DNA from: Caulobacter sp. 602-2
GTDB taxonomy: Bacteria; Pseudomonadota; Alphaproteobacteria; Caulobacterales; Caulobacteraceae
Length of the DNA: 64,000 nt
Direction: 5' to 3'
NCBI RefSeq assembly: GCF_011043625.1
Contig: NZ_JAAKGT010000003.1
Location: 124,001 to 188,000, forward strand
Positions 43,166 through 51,551 of the stretch are shown in pieces. Position 1 is the stretch's first letter; each line of letters begins with the position of its first letter. Below the pieces are notes generated by a model. That model saw only the letters and a program-made list of their open reading frames with translations, ran no database searches and was not told where the DNA came from. The position numbers were made by a program, and so were the translations under genes.

Positions 43166-43195
43166 CTGCTAAGTTAAAGTCTTGCAACTTTGCCG

Positions 43196-43540
43196 TCAGG
43201 CGACGGTGCGAAGACCTTCGGCGTGACCGGTCGGGGTGCCAAGATCACCCGACTTGTCTTCCACACCCGCCAGCTTCGTGCGGATGCCCATGCGCAGCTT
43301 CACTTCGTTCAGCTGGCCATGCATGTCGACCATGGCGCTGCGGGCTTCTCCCAGCGCGGCCAGGGCCTCGACCAGCTTCGCGCTGGCCTTGTCGCCGACG
43401 ACCGCCGACAGGCCGAGGTCCTTACGGGCCTTCAGCATGTCCGCCATCAGTTCGGCGGCTTCCATCATCGCCGTATCCACGGCGTTCTCGGTCGCGAACA
43501 GCTTATTGGCGACCCGTTGAGCTACGAAAACTTTTTCCAC
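43196..43540 (-). CDS. Conserved-looking helical protein of unknown function
   Basis: 114 residues, strongly helical: RVANKLFATENAVDTAMMEAAELMADMLKARKDLG, then ASAKLVEALAALGEARSAMVDMHGQLNEVKLRMG. Cytoplasmic, no cysteines, no motif recognised. Start ATG at 43540 with GGAGGAGT upstream. The regular helical heptads suggest a small oligomeric or partner-binding protein. Divergent from the hybrid kinase gene, 164 bases apart. Confidence 0.65.
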   Translation of the reverse strand: MEKVFVAQRVANKLFATENAVDTAMMEAAELMADMLKARKDLGLSAVVGDKASAKLVEALAALGEARSAMVDMHGQLNEVKLRMGIRTKLAGVEDKSGDLGTPTGHAEGLRTVA

Positions 43541-43704
43541 ACCCGACTCCTCCAGAGAACCGAGTGAATAGGTAAACGAATCATTAACGCCGTCGCAATC
43601 GAAAATGCGCCCTAGCGTTGTTTTGTCGCGACTGCACCTGGGGGCGGAAGCGAGTCGTTAGGAACCTTGCGGCAAAATGGCCATGTTTGACCTGCGGAAG
43701 GGCC

Positions 43705-45597
43705 ATGGACGACACGCGCCGCAATTCGGAAGCCGCCGCTCACGCGCCCTTGCAGGCGCGAATCGCCGGCGTGGCGCTGGGCACCACGGTCGCCGCGCTC
43801 ACCGCCGCATGCCTGTGCTTCATGCTCCAGCAATGGAGCGTCGCGCGGCAGGAAGCCCGCGAGAACCATCGCGTCCTGGCCGAGATGGTGGCCGCCGGCG
43901 CCGCCCCGGCCCTGGCCGACCACAACGCCGTCGGCGCCAGCCGGGCGCTGGACGCCGTCATCCGCGCGCCGCACGTGGCCGGCGCCCGCCTCGTCGACCT
44001 GTCGGGCCAGACCGTCGCCCGCATCGGCGTCGAGAACGAGGCCAATGTCGAAACCCTGACCCGTCCGGTCGTGCTGCAGGGCCGCAAGGTCGGCGAACTG
44101 GCCCTGGTGGCCCGCCAGCCCAGCCTGGTCGAGATCCTGGCCCGCGACCTGGCCCTCACCGGCGCGCTGTTCTTCGGCGCCGCGGGCCTGGCCATCCTGC
44201 TGGCCAACAGCCTGGCCCGGCGGATGACCAAGCCGATGCAGCGGCTGTCGGACGCCATGCACGACATGGCCCAGGGCGGCCGCTACAGCCCCGTGCAGCA
44301 GGCCAGCGACGACGACGTCTTCCACAGCCTGACCGACAGCTTCAACCATCTGGTCTCGCGCCTCGAGGCCAACGACCACGACCTGCGCTCGGCCATGGGC
44401 GAGCTGGTCAAGGCCCGCGACGACGCCAACGCCGCCAACGTCCTGAAGTCTCACTTCCTGGCCAATATGAGCCACGAGATCCGCACGCCCCTGAACGGCG
44501 TGCTGGCCATGACCGAGGTGATGGCCATGGACGAGCTTTCGGCCCGCCAGCGCGAGCGCCTGTCGGTGATCCGCGAATCCGGCGGCCTGCTGCTGGCCGT
44601 GCTGAACGACGTGCTCGACCTGTCGAAGATCGAGGCCGGCCGCCTGGAGCTGGTCGAGCGCGACTTCGACCTGTCCTCCCTGGCCGCCTCGCTGCGCGAG
44701 ACCTTCGTCGACCAGGCCCGCGACAAGGGCCTGGAGTTCGGCGTCATGGTCGCCCCCGAGGCCCTGGGCGGCTGGCATGGCGACGCCGATCGCCTGCGCC
44801 AGATCCTCAACAACCTGGTGTCCAACGCCCTGAAGTTCACGCTGGAAGGCGCGGTCTCGGTGCGCTTCGCCTCGGCCGAGGACGGCTCGGGCCTGCGCAT
44901 CGACGTCACCGACACCGGCATCGGCATCGCCGCCGACACCGTGCCGCGCCTGTTCGACAAGTTCGTCCAGGCCGACAGCTCGACCACCCGCCGCTTCGGC
45001 GGCTCGGGCCTTGGCCTGTCGATCTGCCGCGAACTGGCCGCCGTCATGGGCGGGGGCATTCACGTCCAGAGCCGCGAGGGCCAGGGCTCGACCTTCACCG
45101 TCGTCGTGGCCATGCCGCGCGGCCGGGGCGAGATCGCCGCCGCCCCGCCGGTCGCCGCCGAACCGGTCGACGAGGCCGCCTCGCGTCGCCTGCGCGTGCT
45201 GGCCGCCGACGACAACCTGACCAACCAGAAGGTCATCGCCGCCGTGCTCGCCCCCCTGGGGGCCGAGGTGGCGCTGGTCGCCGACGGCGCGGCCTGCGTC
45301 GAGGCCTGGCGCGCCGGCGGCTACGACGTGATCCTGATGGACATCCACATGCCGGTGATGGACGGCGTCGAGGCCGCCCGCACCATCCGCTCGCTGGAAA
45401 AGGCCGAAGGCCGCCCGCGCACCCCGATCGTGGCGGTCACCGCCAACGCCCTGGTCCACCAGGTCGAGGGCTATCTGGCCGCCGGCATGGACGGCCACGT
45501 GGCCAAGCCGATCGAGGTCACCAAGCTCTACACCGCCATCGAGGACGCCGTGGCCGCCGCCGCGCGCCTGGCCGCGGCCGAGGCGGCCGCCGCCTGA
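43705..45597 (+). CDS. Membrane hybrid histidine kinase with C-terminal receiver
   Basis: 630 residues. Membrane helix at about 20-40, periplasmic sensor of the CHASE8-like kind (AEMVAAGAAPALADHNAVGASRAL), second helix at about 150-170, HAMP-like linker (RRMTKPMQRLSDAMHDMA), HisKA with His257 in SHEIRTPLNG, HATPase (NNLVSNALKF, DTGIGI, GGSGLGLSICREL) and a receiver with Asp546 in YDVILMDIHMPVMDG and Lys in HVAKPIE. ATG at 43705 chosen for AAGGG upstream; a longer frame is not supported. No cognate HPt or regulator lies nearby, so its target is unknown. Confidence 0.93.
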   Translation: MDDTRRNSEAAAHAPLQARIAGVALGTTVAALTAACLCFMLQQWSVARQEARENHRVLAEMVAAGAAPALADHNAVGASRALDAVIRAPHVAGARLVDLSGQTVARIGVENEANVETLTRPVVLQGRKVGELALVARQPSLVEILARDLALTGALFFGAAGLAILLANSLARRMTKPMQRLSDAMHDMAQGGRYSPVQQASDDDVFHSLTDSFNHLVSRLEANDHDLRSAMGELVKARDDANAANVLKSHFLANMSHEIRTPLNGVLAMTEVMAMDELSARQRERLSVIRESGGLLLAVLNDVLDLSKIEAGRLELVERDFDLSSLAASLRETFVDQARDKGLEFGVMVAPEALGGWHGDADRLRQILNNLVSNALKFTLEGAVSVRFASAEDGSGLRIDVTDTGIGIAADTVPRLFDKFVQADSSTTRRFGGSGLGLSICRELAAVMGGGIHVQSREGQGSTFTVVVAMPRGRGEIAAAPPVAAEPVDEAASRRLRVLAADDNLTNQKVIAAVLAPLGAEVALVADGAACVEAWRAGGYDVILMDIHMPVMDGVEAARTIRSLEKAEGRPRTPIVAVTANALVHQVEGYLAAGMDGHVAKPIEVTKLYTAIEDAVAAAARLAAAEAAAA

Positions 45598-45598
45598 T

Positions 45599-45787
45599 CT
45601 CAATTGTTCCGCCCACGACCGGGCGTTTTCAGACGCCTATGACCTTGTCATCCCGGCCGTAGCGCAGCGGAGCGCCGGGATCTCCCACCGTTCCAAAAAC
45701 TGCAGACGTGGGAGATCCCGGCTCTACGGACCGCTGGCGCGCTCCTTCGGCCGGGATGACAAGTCTCCTGAAGCTTTCAATTGAGTA
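45599..45787. repeat. GTCATCCCGGCCG palindromic element with CAATTGAG borders, copy A
   Basis: Outer border TCTCAATTG (45598-45606) and CAATTGAGTA (45778-45787). Inside, GTCATCCCGGCCG pairs with CGGCCGGGATGAC, and within that CCGGGATCTCCCAC pairs with GTGGGAGATCCCGG. It fills half of the 358-base gene-free stretch 45598-45955. The remainder holds the promoter and ribosome site of the next gene and a CGTCG/CGACG hairpin at about 45911-45930. Confidence 0.75.
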
Positions 45788-45955
45788 CGCCGCCTCAGGA
45801 CCTGACCCGCGACGCTCGCTCCGCGCTCATGACAACGACTTCAGGTAGATGAACCCAACATAACGACGGGCTCAGAACCGCTTCAGGCGGCACGTGGTTT
45901 CTTGTCTTCAACGTCGTCGCGACCGGCGACGGACCAGTTGAAAGGAACCGAACCG

Positions 45956-46303
45956 ATGAAGAAGATCATTCTGCCGATCGTTGCGGTCTCGGCCCTGGCG
46001 GCCGCCACCGTCCCCGCCGCGGCCATGGCCCAGCCCGTCAACCAGCGCCAGGCGCAGCTCGAACAGCGGATCGACCGCGGCGTGCGCACCGGCGACCTGA
46101 CCCGCCACGAGGCCCGCCGCCTGCAGGGCGAGCTGCGCGAAGTCTCGCGCCTCGAATACCGCTACCGCGCCGGCGGCCTGAACGGCTGGGAACGCGCCGA
46201 CCTCGACCGTCGTCTGGACCGCATCAGCGCCCAGATCCGCTACGAGCGTAACGACCGCGACTACGGCCACGGCTACGGCCGCGGCGCTCCCAACCGCTGG
46301 TAA
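45956..46303 (+). CDS. Small secreted basic protein of unknown function
   Basis: 115 residues. Signal peptide MKKIILPIVAVSALAAATVPAAAMAQ. Mature part helical and rich in Arg/Gln/Glu (NQRQAQLEQRIDRGVRTGDLTRHEARRLQGEL, then LDRRLDRISAQIRYERNDRD), ending in a Gly/Tyr tail (YGHGYGRGAPNRW). Start at ATG 45956 with AAAGGA. Such small periplasmic helical proteins are common in Caulobacter; no family function known. Confidence 0.75.
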   Translation: MKKIILPIVAVSALAAATVPAAAMAQPVNQRQAQLEQRIDRGVRTGDLTRHEARRLQGELREVSRLEYRYRAGGLNGWERADLDRRLDRISAQIRYERNDRDYGHGYGRGAPNRW

Positions 46304-46309
46304 CGGCGA

Positions 46310-47131
46310 CTAGGCCGGCTCCACCCGGAGCCGGCTGTCCACCACAGTGAGGCCGCGGCCGCGCAGGATCACGCGCGCGCCGCGGCTTTCGCATGACAGG
46401 TCCCCGCCCCGGCCGGGATAGGCCTGGTGGAACTCCAGCGCCGTCCTGCCCAGCTTGTCGCCATAGAGCGGCATCAGGATGCAGTGGGCCGACCCGGTGG
46501 TCGGATCCTCGGGAATACCGGCCGCCGGCGCGAAGAACCGGCTGACCACCGCATAGGGTCGCCCCGCATCCGCCATGGCCACGGCGATCACCTGGCCCTT
46601 GCCGTCGGTCGCGTCGCTGTCGACGCGGTTCAGCGCGGCCAGGTCGGGCGCAAGCGCCCGCACCGCGGCCTCATCCTCCAGCACCGCCACCAGATAGGCC
46701 CCGGCCCAGGCCTCGACCACCTTGGCGCCCAGGGCCTCGGAAAGGCCCGCCGGAACCTCGACCCGGCGCGGCGGATTGGCCGGAAAGTCCATCTCCAGCC
46801 GCTCGCCGTCGCGCCGCACCCGCAGCTCGCCCGACAGGGTGTCGAAGGCCAGCGTCTCGACCGCCACGTCCAGTTCGGCGAACAGGGCGTGCGCCGCCGC
46901 CAGGGTCGCGTGGCCGCATAGCGGCGCCTCCCGGGCCGGCGTGAACCAGCGCAGGCCGTAGCGCGCCGGGTCGGCGGTCTTCAGCAGGAAGGCCGTCTCG
47001 GCCTGGTTGTTCTCGGCCGCCAGGGCCTGCATCCAGGCGTCGGACGGCCAGCGGTCGAACGGCTCGACCACGCAGGCCGGGTTGCCCTTGAAGGGGGCGG
47101 ACGCGAAGGCGTCGATGGTCCACTGGCGCAT
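46310..47131 (-). CDS. PhzF-family isomerase-like protein
   Basis: 273 residues. Diaminopimelate-epimerase-like double-barrel fold of the PhzF family: [19 protein letters not shown] at the start, the catalytic Glu in [24 protein letters not shown] and [16 protein letters not shown]. Members catalyse isomerisations in secondary metabolism but most are uncharacterised. Sixteen bases after the pfpI-like gene, so co-transcribed. Confidence 0.9.
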   Translation of the reverse strand: MRQWTIDAFASAPFKGNPACVVEPFDRWPSDAWMQALAAENNQAETAFLLKTADPARYGLRWFTPAREAPLCGHATLAAAHALFAELDVAVETLAFDTLSGELRVRRDGERLEMDFPANPPRRVEVPAGLSEALGAKVVEAWAGAYLVAVLEDEAAVRALAPDLAALNRVDSDATDGKGQVIAVAMADAGRPYAVVSRFFAPAAGIPEDPTTGSAHCILMPLYGDKLGRTALEFHQAYPGRGGDLSCESRGARVILRGRGLTVVDSRLRVEPA

Positions 47132-47147
47132 GAAAGGCTCCTCGAAC

Positions 47148-47765
47148 TCAGGCGGCGGCGCTGGCGGCCGGCAGATGGGGCGTGATCGCGGCCAGGGCGC
47201 GGGCGACGTAGACGTCCTTCTCCCCCACCGGCGCGACGTAGTGGATGGCGGCCTTGGCCTCTTCCAGACCCGCCAGACGCGCGATGGTCCAGGCGGCCAG
47301 GTACTGCGAGGCCAGGCAGCCGCCGGCGGTGGCGACATTGCCGTGGGCGACGAACGGGGCGTCCAGCACCTGCACCCCGGCCTCGACCACCCAGGGCTTC
47401 GTCGTCAGGTCGGTGCAGGCCGGCAGCTCGCCGATCAGGCCCAGCCTGGCCAGCAGCAGGGTTCCCGAACACTGGGCCCCGATCAGCTGGCGCGACGGGT
47501 CCAGCGTCAGGCGCGACAGCAGACCGGCGTCGGCCGCGATCTGGCGCGTCTTCGAACCGCTGCCGATCAGCACGGCGTCGGCCTGCGCGGCGAACTCCAG
47601 CGGCTGCTGGCGCTGCACGGTCACCCCGTTCAGCGAGGTCACCTCCGGCGTCGGGGCCGTGATGTAGGCCGCCCAGCCGTGCGCCTTCATGCGATTGAGG
47701 ATCGCCGAGGCGATGAACGAGTCCAGCTCGTTGTAGCCGTCGAACGTCAGAACCGCGATCCGCAC
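47148..47765 (-). CDS. DJ-1/PfpI family protein
   Basis: 205 residues from a GTG at 47765 with a strong GAGGAGG. The start [19 protein letters not shown] is typical, and the nucleophile elbow is [14 protein letters not shown] (Cys at about 99). [25 protein letters not shown] follows, as in the isonitrile-hydratase-like DJ-1 group. May hydrate small electrophiles or act in stress protection. First gene of the pair with phzF; an operator-like palindrome lies 64 bases upstream. Confidence 0.88.
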   Translation of the reverse strand: MRIAVLTFDGYNELDSFIASAILNRMKAHGWAAYITAPTPEVTSLNGVTVQRQQPLEFAAQADAVLIGSGSKTRQIAADAGLLSRLTLDPSRQLIGAQCSGTLLLARLGLIGELPACTDLTTKPWVVEAGVQVLDAPFVAHGNVATAGGCLASQYLAAWTIARLAGLEEAKAAIHYVAPVGEKDVYVARALAAITPHLPAASAAA

Positions 47766-47828
47766 CGGAGCCTCCTCTTGCAGCGGGCTCCAGCGGTAGC
47801 GGGCAATGCCTCATGAAGCAAAAGGAGT

Positions 47829-47845
47829 ATTGTCATGGTGACAAT
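47829..47845. promoter_or_regulatory. Perfect palindrome ATTGTCA-tgg-TGACAAT, operator candidate
   Basis: 7-3-7 inverted repeat between the divergent pfpI-like and ankyrin genes; MarR-type repressors bind similar sites. A 19-codon frame starts inside it (ATG 47835, stop 47892-47894, product MVTMLSNAEVSETGEIGCK) with an ideal AAAGGAG seven bases upstream. Whether that peptide is made is unknown. Confidence 0.5.
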
Positions 47846-47939
47846 GCTCTCGAACGCGGAGGTTTCCGAAACCGGCGAAATCGGCTGCAAATAGCGACCG
47901 CCGCCGACCAGCCGGCGATCGCGAAGGGACCAGGGCCGC

Positions 47940-49058
47940 ATGGCGAAGTCGAAGAGAAAGACGCTCCCCAAGGATTTCGACGCCCTGCTCAAGGCCGGCG
48001 ACCTGGCCGCGCTGCAGGCGGTGTTCGACACCTGCGAGATCGATGCGCGCGGCGGCTACGCCAAGGGTACGGCGCTGGCGTTCCACGACTGCCCTGAAGA
48101 CCTCGCGCGCTGGCTGGTCGCGCACGGCGCCGATCTGGAGGCCAAGGACGCCTACGGCCGCACCGCCCTGCACAATCGCGCCTCCAGCCTGTTCGGCGAT
48201 GTCGAGACCCTGCTGACGCTGGGCGCCGACGTGCACGTCCAGGACAACAACGGCGACACCCCGCTGCATCACGCCGCCATGTTCGCCAATCTGGACGCCG
48301 TGCGCCGGCTGCTGGAACGCGGGGCGCGGGTCGAAGCGCTCAACACCGCGGGACAGACGCCGCTGGAAGCGGGCCTGCAGCGCTGCAGCAACGCCCAGAT
48401 CGCGGCGATGGCCGCCGCGGCCGAGCTGCTGCTGGCGGCCGAGCCGCCCCGTAAACAAGGCTTGGGCGGCCTCTTCAAGCGGGCCTTCGCAGGCAAGTCC
48501 GGCGAACAGGGGCGCGTCACGCCGCAGATGCAGGCCTTCGTTCAGCGCATCAGCGAGAACTTCGAGTTCCACCGCCAGGGCTTCAATCCCGACTATCTGG
48601 AGGAAACCAGCGCCGGGCTCGACCGGCTCTATGCGCTGTTCGACGTAGCGCCGGTCCCGCGCCGCACGATGCACGACGGCCGCGCGCCGATCCTCGCCCG
48701 ATCCGCCCGCTGGCAGGACCAGCACCAGGAACTGTGGGAAATGCTCGTGCCCTCGCGCGGCGCGGCGTCCACCATGCAGGGCGAGGTGATCCGCATCGCC
48801 GGCAAGGTCGCCGACGAGATCGACCGCAACGGCGGCGCCAACTGGGACGCCGACTATCGCCGGATGACCCGCGCCTTCCTCGCCCATGTCGGCGCCGGCG
48901 CGCCGCTGCCCGAGCCCGATCAGGAACGGGCCGCGCAGCTGGTGGCGCAGGTCCGGGACCTCGACGGCGCCGGCGCGGGGCTGTGCGAGCTGGCCGTGGC
49001 CTGGGTGCGCCTCAATCCCACCCCCGTTCCGCTGCCGGCGCCCGACTACGACCGGTGA
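47940..49058 (+). CDS. Ankyrin-repeat protein with a long C-terminal region
   Basis: 372 residues, no signal peptide. N-terminal half has four to five ankyrin repeats: DFDALLKAGDLAALQAVF, ARWLVAHGADLEAKDAYGRTALH, TLLTLGADVHVQDNNGDTPLHHAA and RRLLERGARVEALNTAGQTPLE. The C-terminal half (from about 180) is a distinct helical domain with no recognised family. Ankyrin domains bind proteins; the partner is unknown. ATG at 47940. Confidence 0.85.
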   Translation: MAKSKRKTLPKDFDALLKAGDLAALQAVFDTCEIDARGGYAKGTALAFHDCPEDLARWLVAHGADLEAKDAYGRTALHNRASSLFGDVETLLTLGADVHVQDNNGDTPLHHAAMFANLDAVRRLLERGARVEALNTAGQTPLEAGLQRCSNAQIAAMAAAAELLLAAEPPRKQGLGGLFKRAFAGKSGEQGRVTPQMQAFVQRISENFEFHRQGFNPDYLEETSAGLDRLYALFDVAPVPRRTMHDGRAPILARSARWQDQHQELWEMLVPSRGAASTMQGEVIRIAGKVADEIDRNGGANWDADYRRMTRAFLAHVGAGAPLPEPDQERAAQLVAQVRDLDGAGAGLCELAVAWVRLNPTPVPLPAPDYDR

Positions 49059-49073
49059 GGTCACTAGGGTCCG

Positions 49074-49274
49074 TACTCAATTGGAAACTGGAAACGCTTG
49101 TCATCCCGGCCGTAGGAGCGCGTCAGCGGTCCGTAGAGCCGGGACCTCCCACGTCGGCGGGGTCTGAACGGTGGGAGATCCCGGCGCTCCCGCCCGCCTT
49201 CGCGGGCGTACGGCCGGGATGACAAGATTATAAGCCTTTGAAAATATTACCCCTCCAGGTCCAGACAATTGAGT
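49074..49274. repeat. GTCATCCCGGCCG palindromic element with CAATTGAG borders, copy B
   Basis: Borders TACTCAATTG (49074-49083) and CAATTGAGT (49266-49274). Inside, CTTGTCATCCCGGCCGTA pairs with TACGGCCGGGATGACAAG, and CCGGGACCTCCCAC pairs with GTGGGAGATCCCGG. Same build as copy A at 45599-45787, about 200 bases. Lies between the convergent ankyrin and GH43 genes. Confidence 0.75.
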
Positions 49275-49281
49275 CCGGCCC

Positions 49282-50901
49282 CTAGCGCTCGACCGCCTTC
49301 GGCAGGCCCGCCCGGTAGACGAAATCGCGCAGCGTCGCCTGGCCGGTCCCGGCCGCATAGATCCCGATCTTCAGGCTGATGAAGCCGCCGAACACGTTGT
49401 GGTGCATGCCCGACACCTCCATGCGCGTGCCGTGGCGGGTCCAGGTCGCGCCGTCGTCGTACGAGTACCAGTAGGTCACCACGTGCTCGTCGTTGCGGAT
49501 CTTCAGGCGAACCTTGCGGCGCTGGTGGGGGATCCGCGCCCAGGCCAGCTCCTCGGCGTACTGGAAGGTCTTCAGCGCGCTCGGCGTGACCCCCAGACCC
49601 ACGAAGGCCTTGTGATTGTAGAACAGCAGGATCCCCGCCTCGGCCTCGCCCGTCAGTTCCAGCGAGATCTCGGCCTCGTACGAGCGGTCGCCGACGATGC
49701 AGGTCAGCGGCGCGCTGTCGATCGGCGAGGCGCCCCTGCCCTTCAGCGTCAGCGCCCTGTCGCCATAGGTCGCGCGGGCGGCCTCGTCGGGCCCCGGCTC
49801 GTGGAAGGCCCACTGCACGCCCATGCGGTCGGCCGAGAAGTCGTCGCTCAGCGACAGCCCCGAAGGCCTGGCCTTGCCGCCGCGCGGCTTGCGCAAAGGC
49901 TTGGAGAGATCCCCGCCCAGCGGCCGGAACCAGCCGTCGGCGGTCCATTCGATCGGCTCCAGCAGGGTCTGGCGGCCCAGCGTCCAGTAGCCGTTCTCGT
50001 AGCCGTGATAGACCATCCACCAGTCGCCGGCCGGCCCCTCGACCAGGCTGGCGTGGCCGCGCGACCACCACGGCTCGTCCTTGCTGCGCGTGCGCACCAG
50101 CGGATTGTGCGGGCAGTGCTCCCAGGGGCCGTGCACCGAGCGCGAGCGGGCGGCGATGACCATGTGGCCGGTCACCGGCCCGGCCGTGCCGCCGACGGCC
50201 GTGATCAGGTAGAACCAGCCGCCGTGGCGCAGCAGCTTGGGGCCTTCGGGGGCGAAGTTCTCGACGATCCAGTCGTCGGGATAGCGCCAGGGGTCGTAGG
50301 CCTTCTCCAGCGGGCCGTCGGTCGCCAGGCCATCGTCGGTCAGGCGGATCTTGCGCACGCCGTTGACGAAGAGATAGCGCCGCCCGTCCTCGCCGACGAC
50401 GTGGCCAGGATCGATGCAGCCGCTGATCTTCAGATCGACCGGCTCGCTCCACGGCCCCTCGATGCTGTCGGCCCAGATGGCGAAGATCGACCAGCCCTGT
50501 CCGGTCGGATCGGCCGGGATGTAGATGAAGTAGCGGCCCTCGTGCTTGACGAGGTCCACCGCCCAGATCGTGCCCAGCGGCGCCTTCAGCGCCGGACCGA
50601 CCGGCGCCCAGTTCACCAGGTCGGTCGACTTCCAGATCACCAGTCCCGGATAGGCCAGGAACGACGAGAAGGTCATGTAGTAGACCTCGCCGTCCTTGAG
50701 GATCGTCGGGTCGGGATGGTCGCCGGCGATGATCGGGTTCAGGTAGGTCCCGTCGCCGCGGTCGGCGATGCGGCGGCCGTCGGGGCCCTTGCCCCAGGCC
50801 GGCGCGGCCTTGTCGATCGGCCCGGCCTGCGCCGCCAGGGCCGGCGCCGCGGCGGCGCCCGCCAGGAGGCCTTTGAACAGGGTGCGGCGCGGCAGGGCCA
50901 T
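49282..50901 (-). CDS. Secreted GH43 family glycoside hydrolase
   Basis: 539 residues with a Tat-like leader (MALPRRTLFKGLLAGAAAAP). GH43 five-blade propeller: NPIIAGDHPDPTILKDGEVYYM with the likely catalytic base Asp64, LVIWKSTDLVNW, SGCIDPGHVVGEDGRRYL and SRGHASLVEGPAGDWWMVYHGY. A C-terminal beta-sandwich (from about 345, with YEAEISLELTGEAEAGILLFYN) is the GH43 C2 / DUF1349-type domain. Likely beta-xylosidase or alpha-L-arabinofuranosidase acting on plant xylan. The operator upstream suggests control by a LacI-type sugar repressor. Confidence 0.9.
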   Translation of the reverse strand: MALPRRTLFKGLLAGAAAAPALAAQAGPIDKAAPAWGKGPDGRRIADRGDGTYLNPIIAGDHPDPTILKDGEVYYMTFSSFLAYPGLVIWKSTDLVNWAPVGPALKAPLGTIWAVDLVKHEGRYFIYIPADPTGQGWSIFAIWADSIEGPWSEPVDLKISGCIDPGHVVGEDGRRYLFVNGVRKIRLTDDGLATDGPLEKAYDPWRYPDDWIVENFAPEGPKLLRHGGWFYLITAVGGTAGPVTGHMVIAARSRSVHGPWEHCPHNPLVRTRSKDEPWWSRGHASLVEGPAGDWWMVYHGYENGYWTLGRQTLLEPIEWTADGWFRPLGGDLSKPLRKPRGGKARPSGLSLSDDFSADRMGVQWAFHEPGPDEAARATYGDRALTLKGRGASPIDSAPLTCIVGDRSYEAEISLELTGEAEAGILLFYNHKAFVGLGVTPSALKTFQYAEELAWARIPHQRRKVRLKIRNDEHVVTYWYSYDDGATWTRHGTRMEVSGMHHNVFGGFISLKIGIYAAGTGQATLRDFVYRAGLPKAVER

Positions 50902-50917
50902 GGATCGCTCACGAAAA

Positions 50918-50931
50918 TGATAGCGCTATCA
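50918..50931. promoter_or_regulatory. LacI-type operator TGATAGCGCTATCA
   Basis: Perfect 14-base palindrome with the AGCGCT core, 17 bases upstream of the GH43 start. The Caulobacter xylose repressor XylR is known to use a related AGCGCT-centred site, so this gene may be induced by xylose or by another sugar through a LacI-family repressor. Confidence 0.7.
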
Positions 50932-50969
50932 AGTTCCGTAGAGCGGCCCGCCCGAAGCGTCCAGAGCGC

Positions 50970-51551
50970 TCAGCCCTCGACGCTGATCTCCGGCCAGCGG
51001 GCCTTGGCCGAGCCGGTGGTGCGCGCCCAGCCGCCCGCGCCCTTCACCCGCAGGGGATTGGGCCGCAGGCGCATGGCGAACAGGTCGTCCAGGCCGAACG
51101 GCGCCCAGACCCGCAGGGTCTCGTCCGCCTCCAGCCGCACGCCCACGCAGAAGGCCGTGGCCACGAACCGCTCCAGGGCCTCGGCGCTGGAGCGCAGGGC
51201 CGGATAGGGCTCGTCGGCGCCGAACTTCTTCTCGAACCACAGGTGCACCCGGGCCTGGTTGCGCACCTCGACCAGCTCGCGCAGCGGCGGCTCGAAGGCG
51301 GCCGCCACGCGCTGGATGACCACGTCCTCGGCCTCGTAGGAGGTGTCGCGATCGTCGTGATAGGCGACGTCGTAGTCCTTGATGCCGTAGTCCAGCGGCC
51401 GCCCGGTCAGGCTGTTGAACACCGGCTGGTAGACCGCCCCGGAAAAGATCATCCAGTCGGGCAGGTCGAGATCACGGACGGTGCGCAGCACCTGCATGGT
51501 CGTCGGCGTGGCGCGGACGATCTCGACGAGGCGGGCTTCCAGGTCGCTCAT
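50970..51551 (-). CDS. Nucleotidyltransferase family protein (DUF925)
   Basis: 193 residues. WMIFSGAVYQPVFNSLTGRPLDYGIKDYDVAYHD has the GS/GA...D.D layout of nucleotidyltransferases, with acidic residues in KDYDVAYHDD as metal ligands. Then LVEVRNQARVHLWFEKKFG and FGLDDLFAMRLRPNP, typical of DUF925 (COG3575). The target that is nucleotidylated is unknown. The start overlaps the thiD stop (TGATG). Confidence 0.85.
   Translation of the reverse strand: MSDLEARLVEIVRATPTTMQVLRTVRDLDLPDWMIFSGAVYQPVFNSLTGRPLDYGIKDYDVAYHDDRDTSYEAEDVVIQRVAAAFEPPLRELVEVRNQARVHLWFEKKFGADEPYPALRSSAEALERFVATAFCVGVRLEADETLRVWAPFGLDDLFAMRLRPNPLRVKGAGGWARTTGSAKARWPEISVEG

Noticed and set aside
45911-45930. CGTCG/CGACG hairpin before the small secreted protein as a riboswitch
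   Set aside because: Only a 5-bp stem with no further structure; too little for a regulatory claim.
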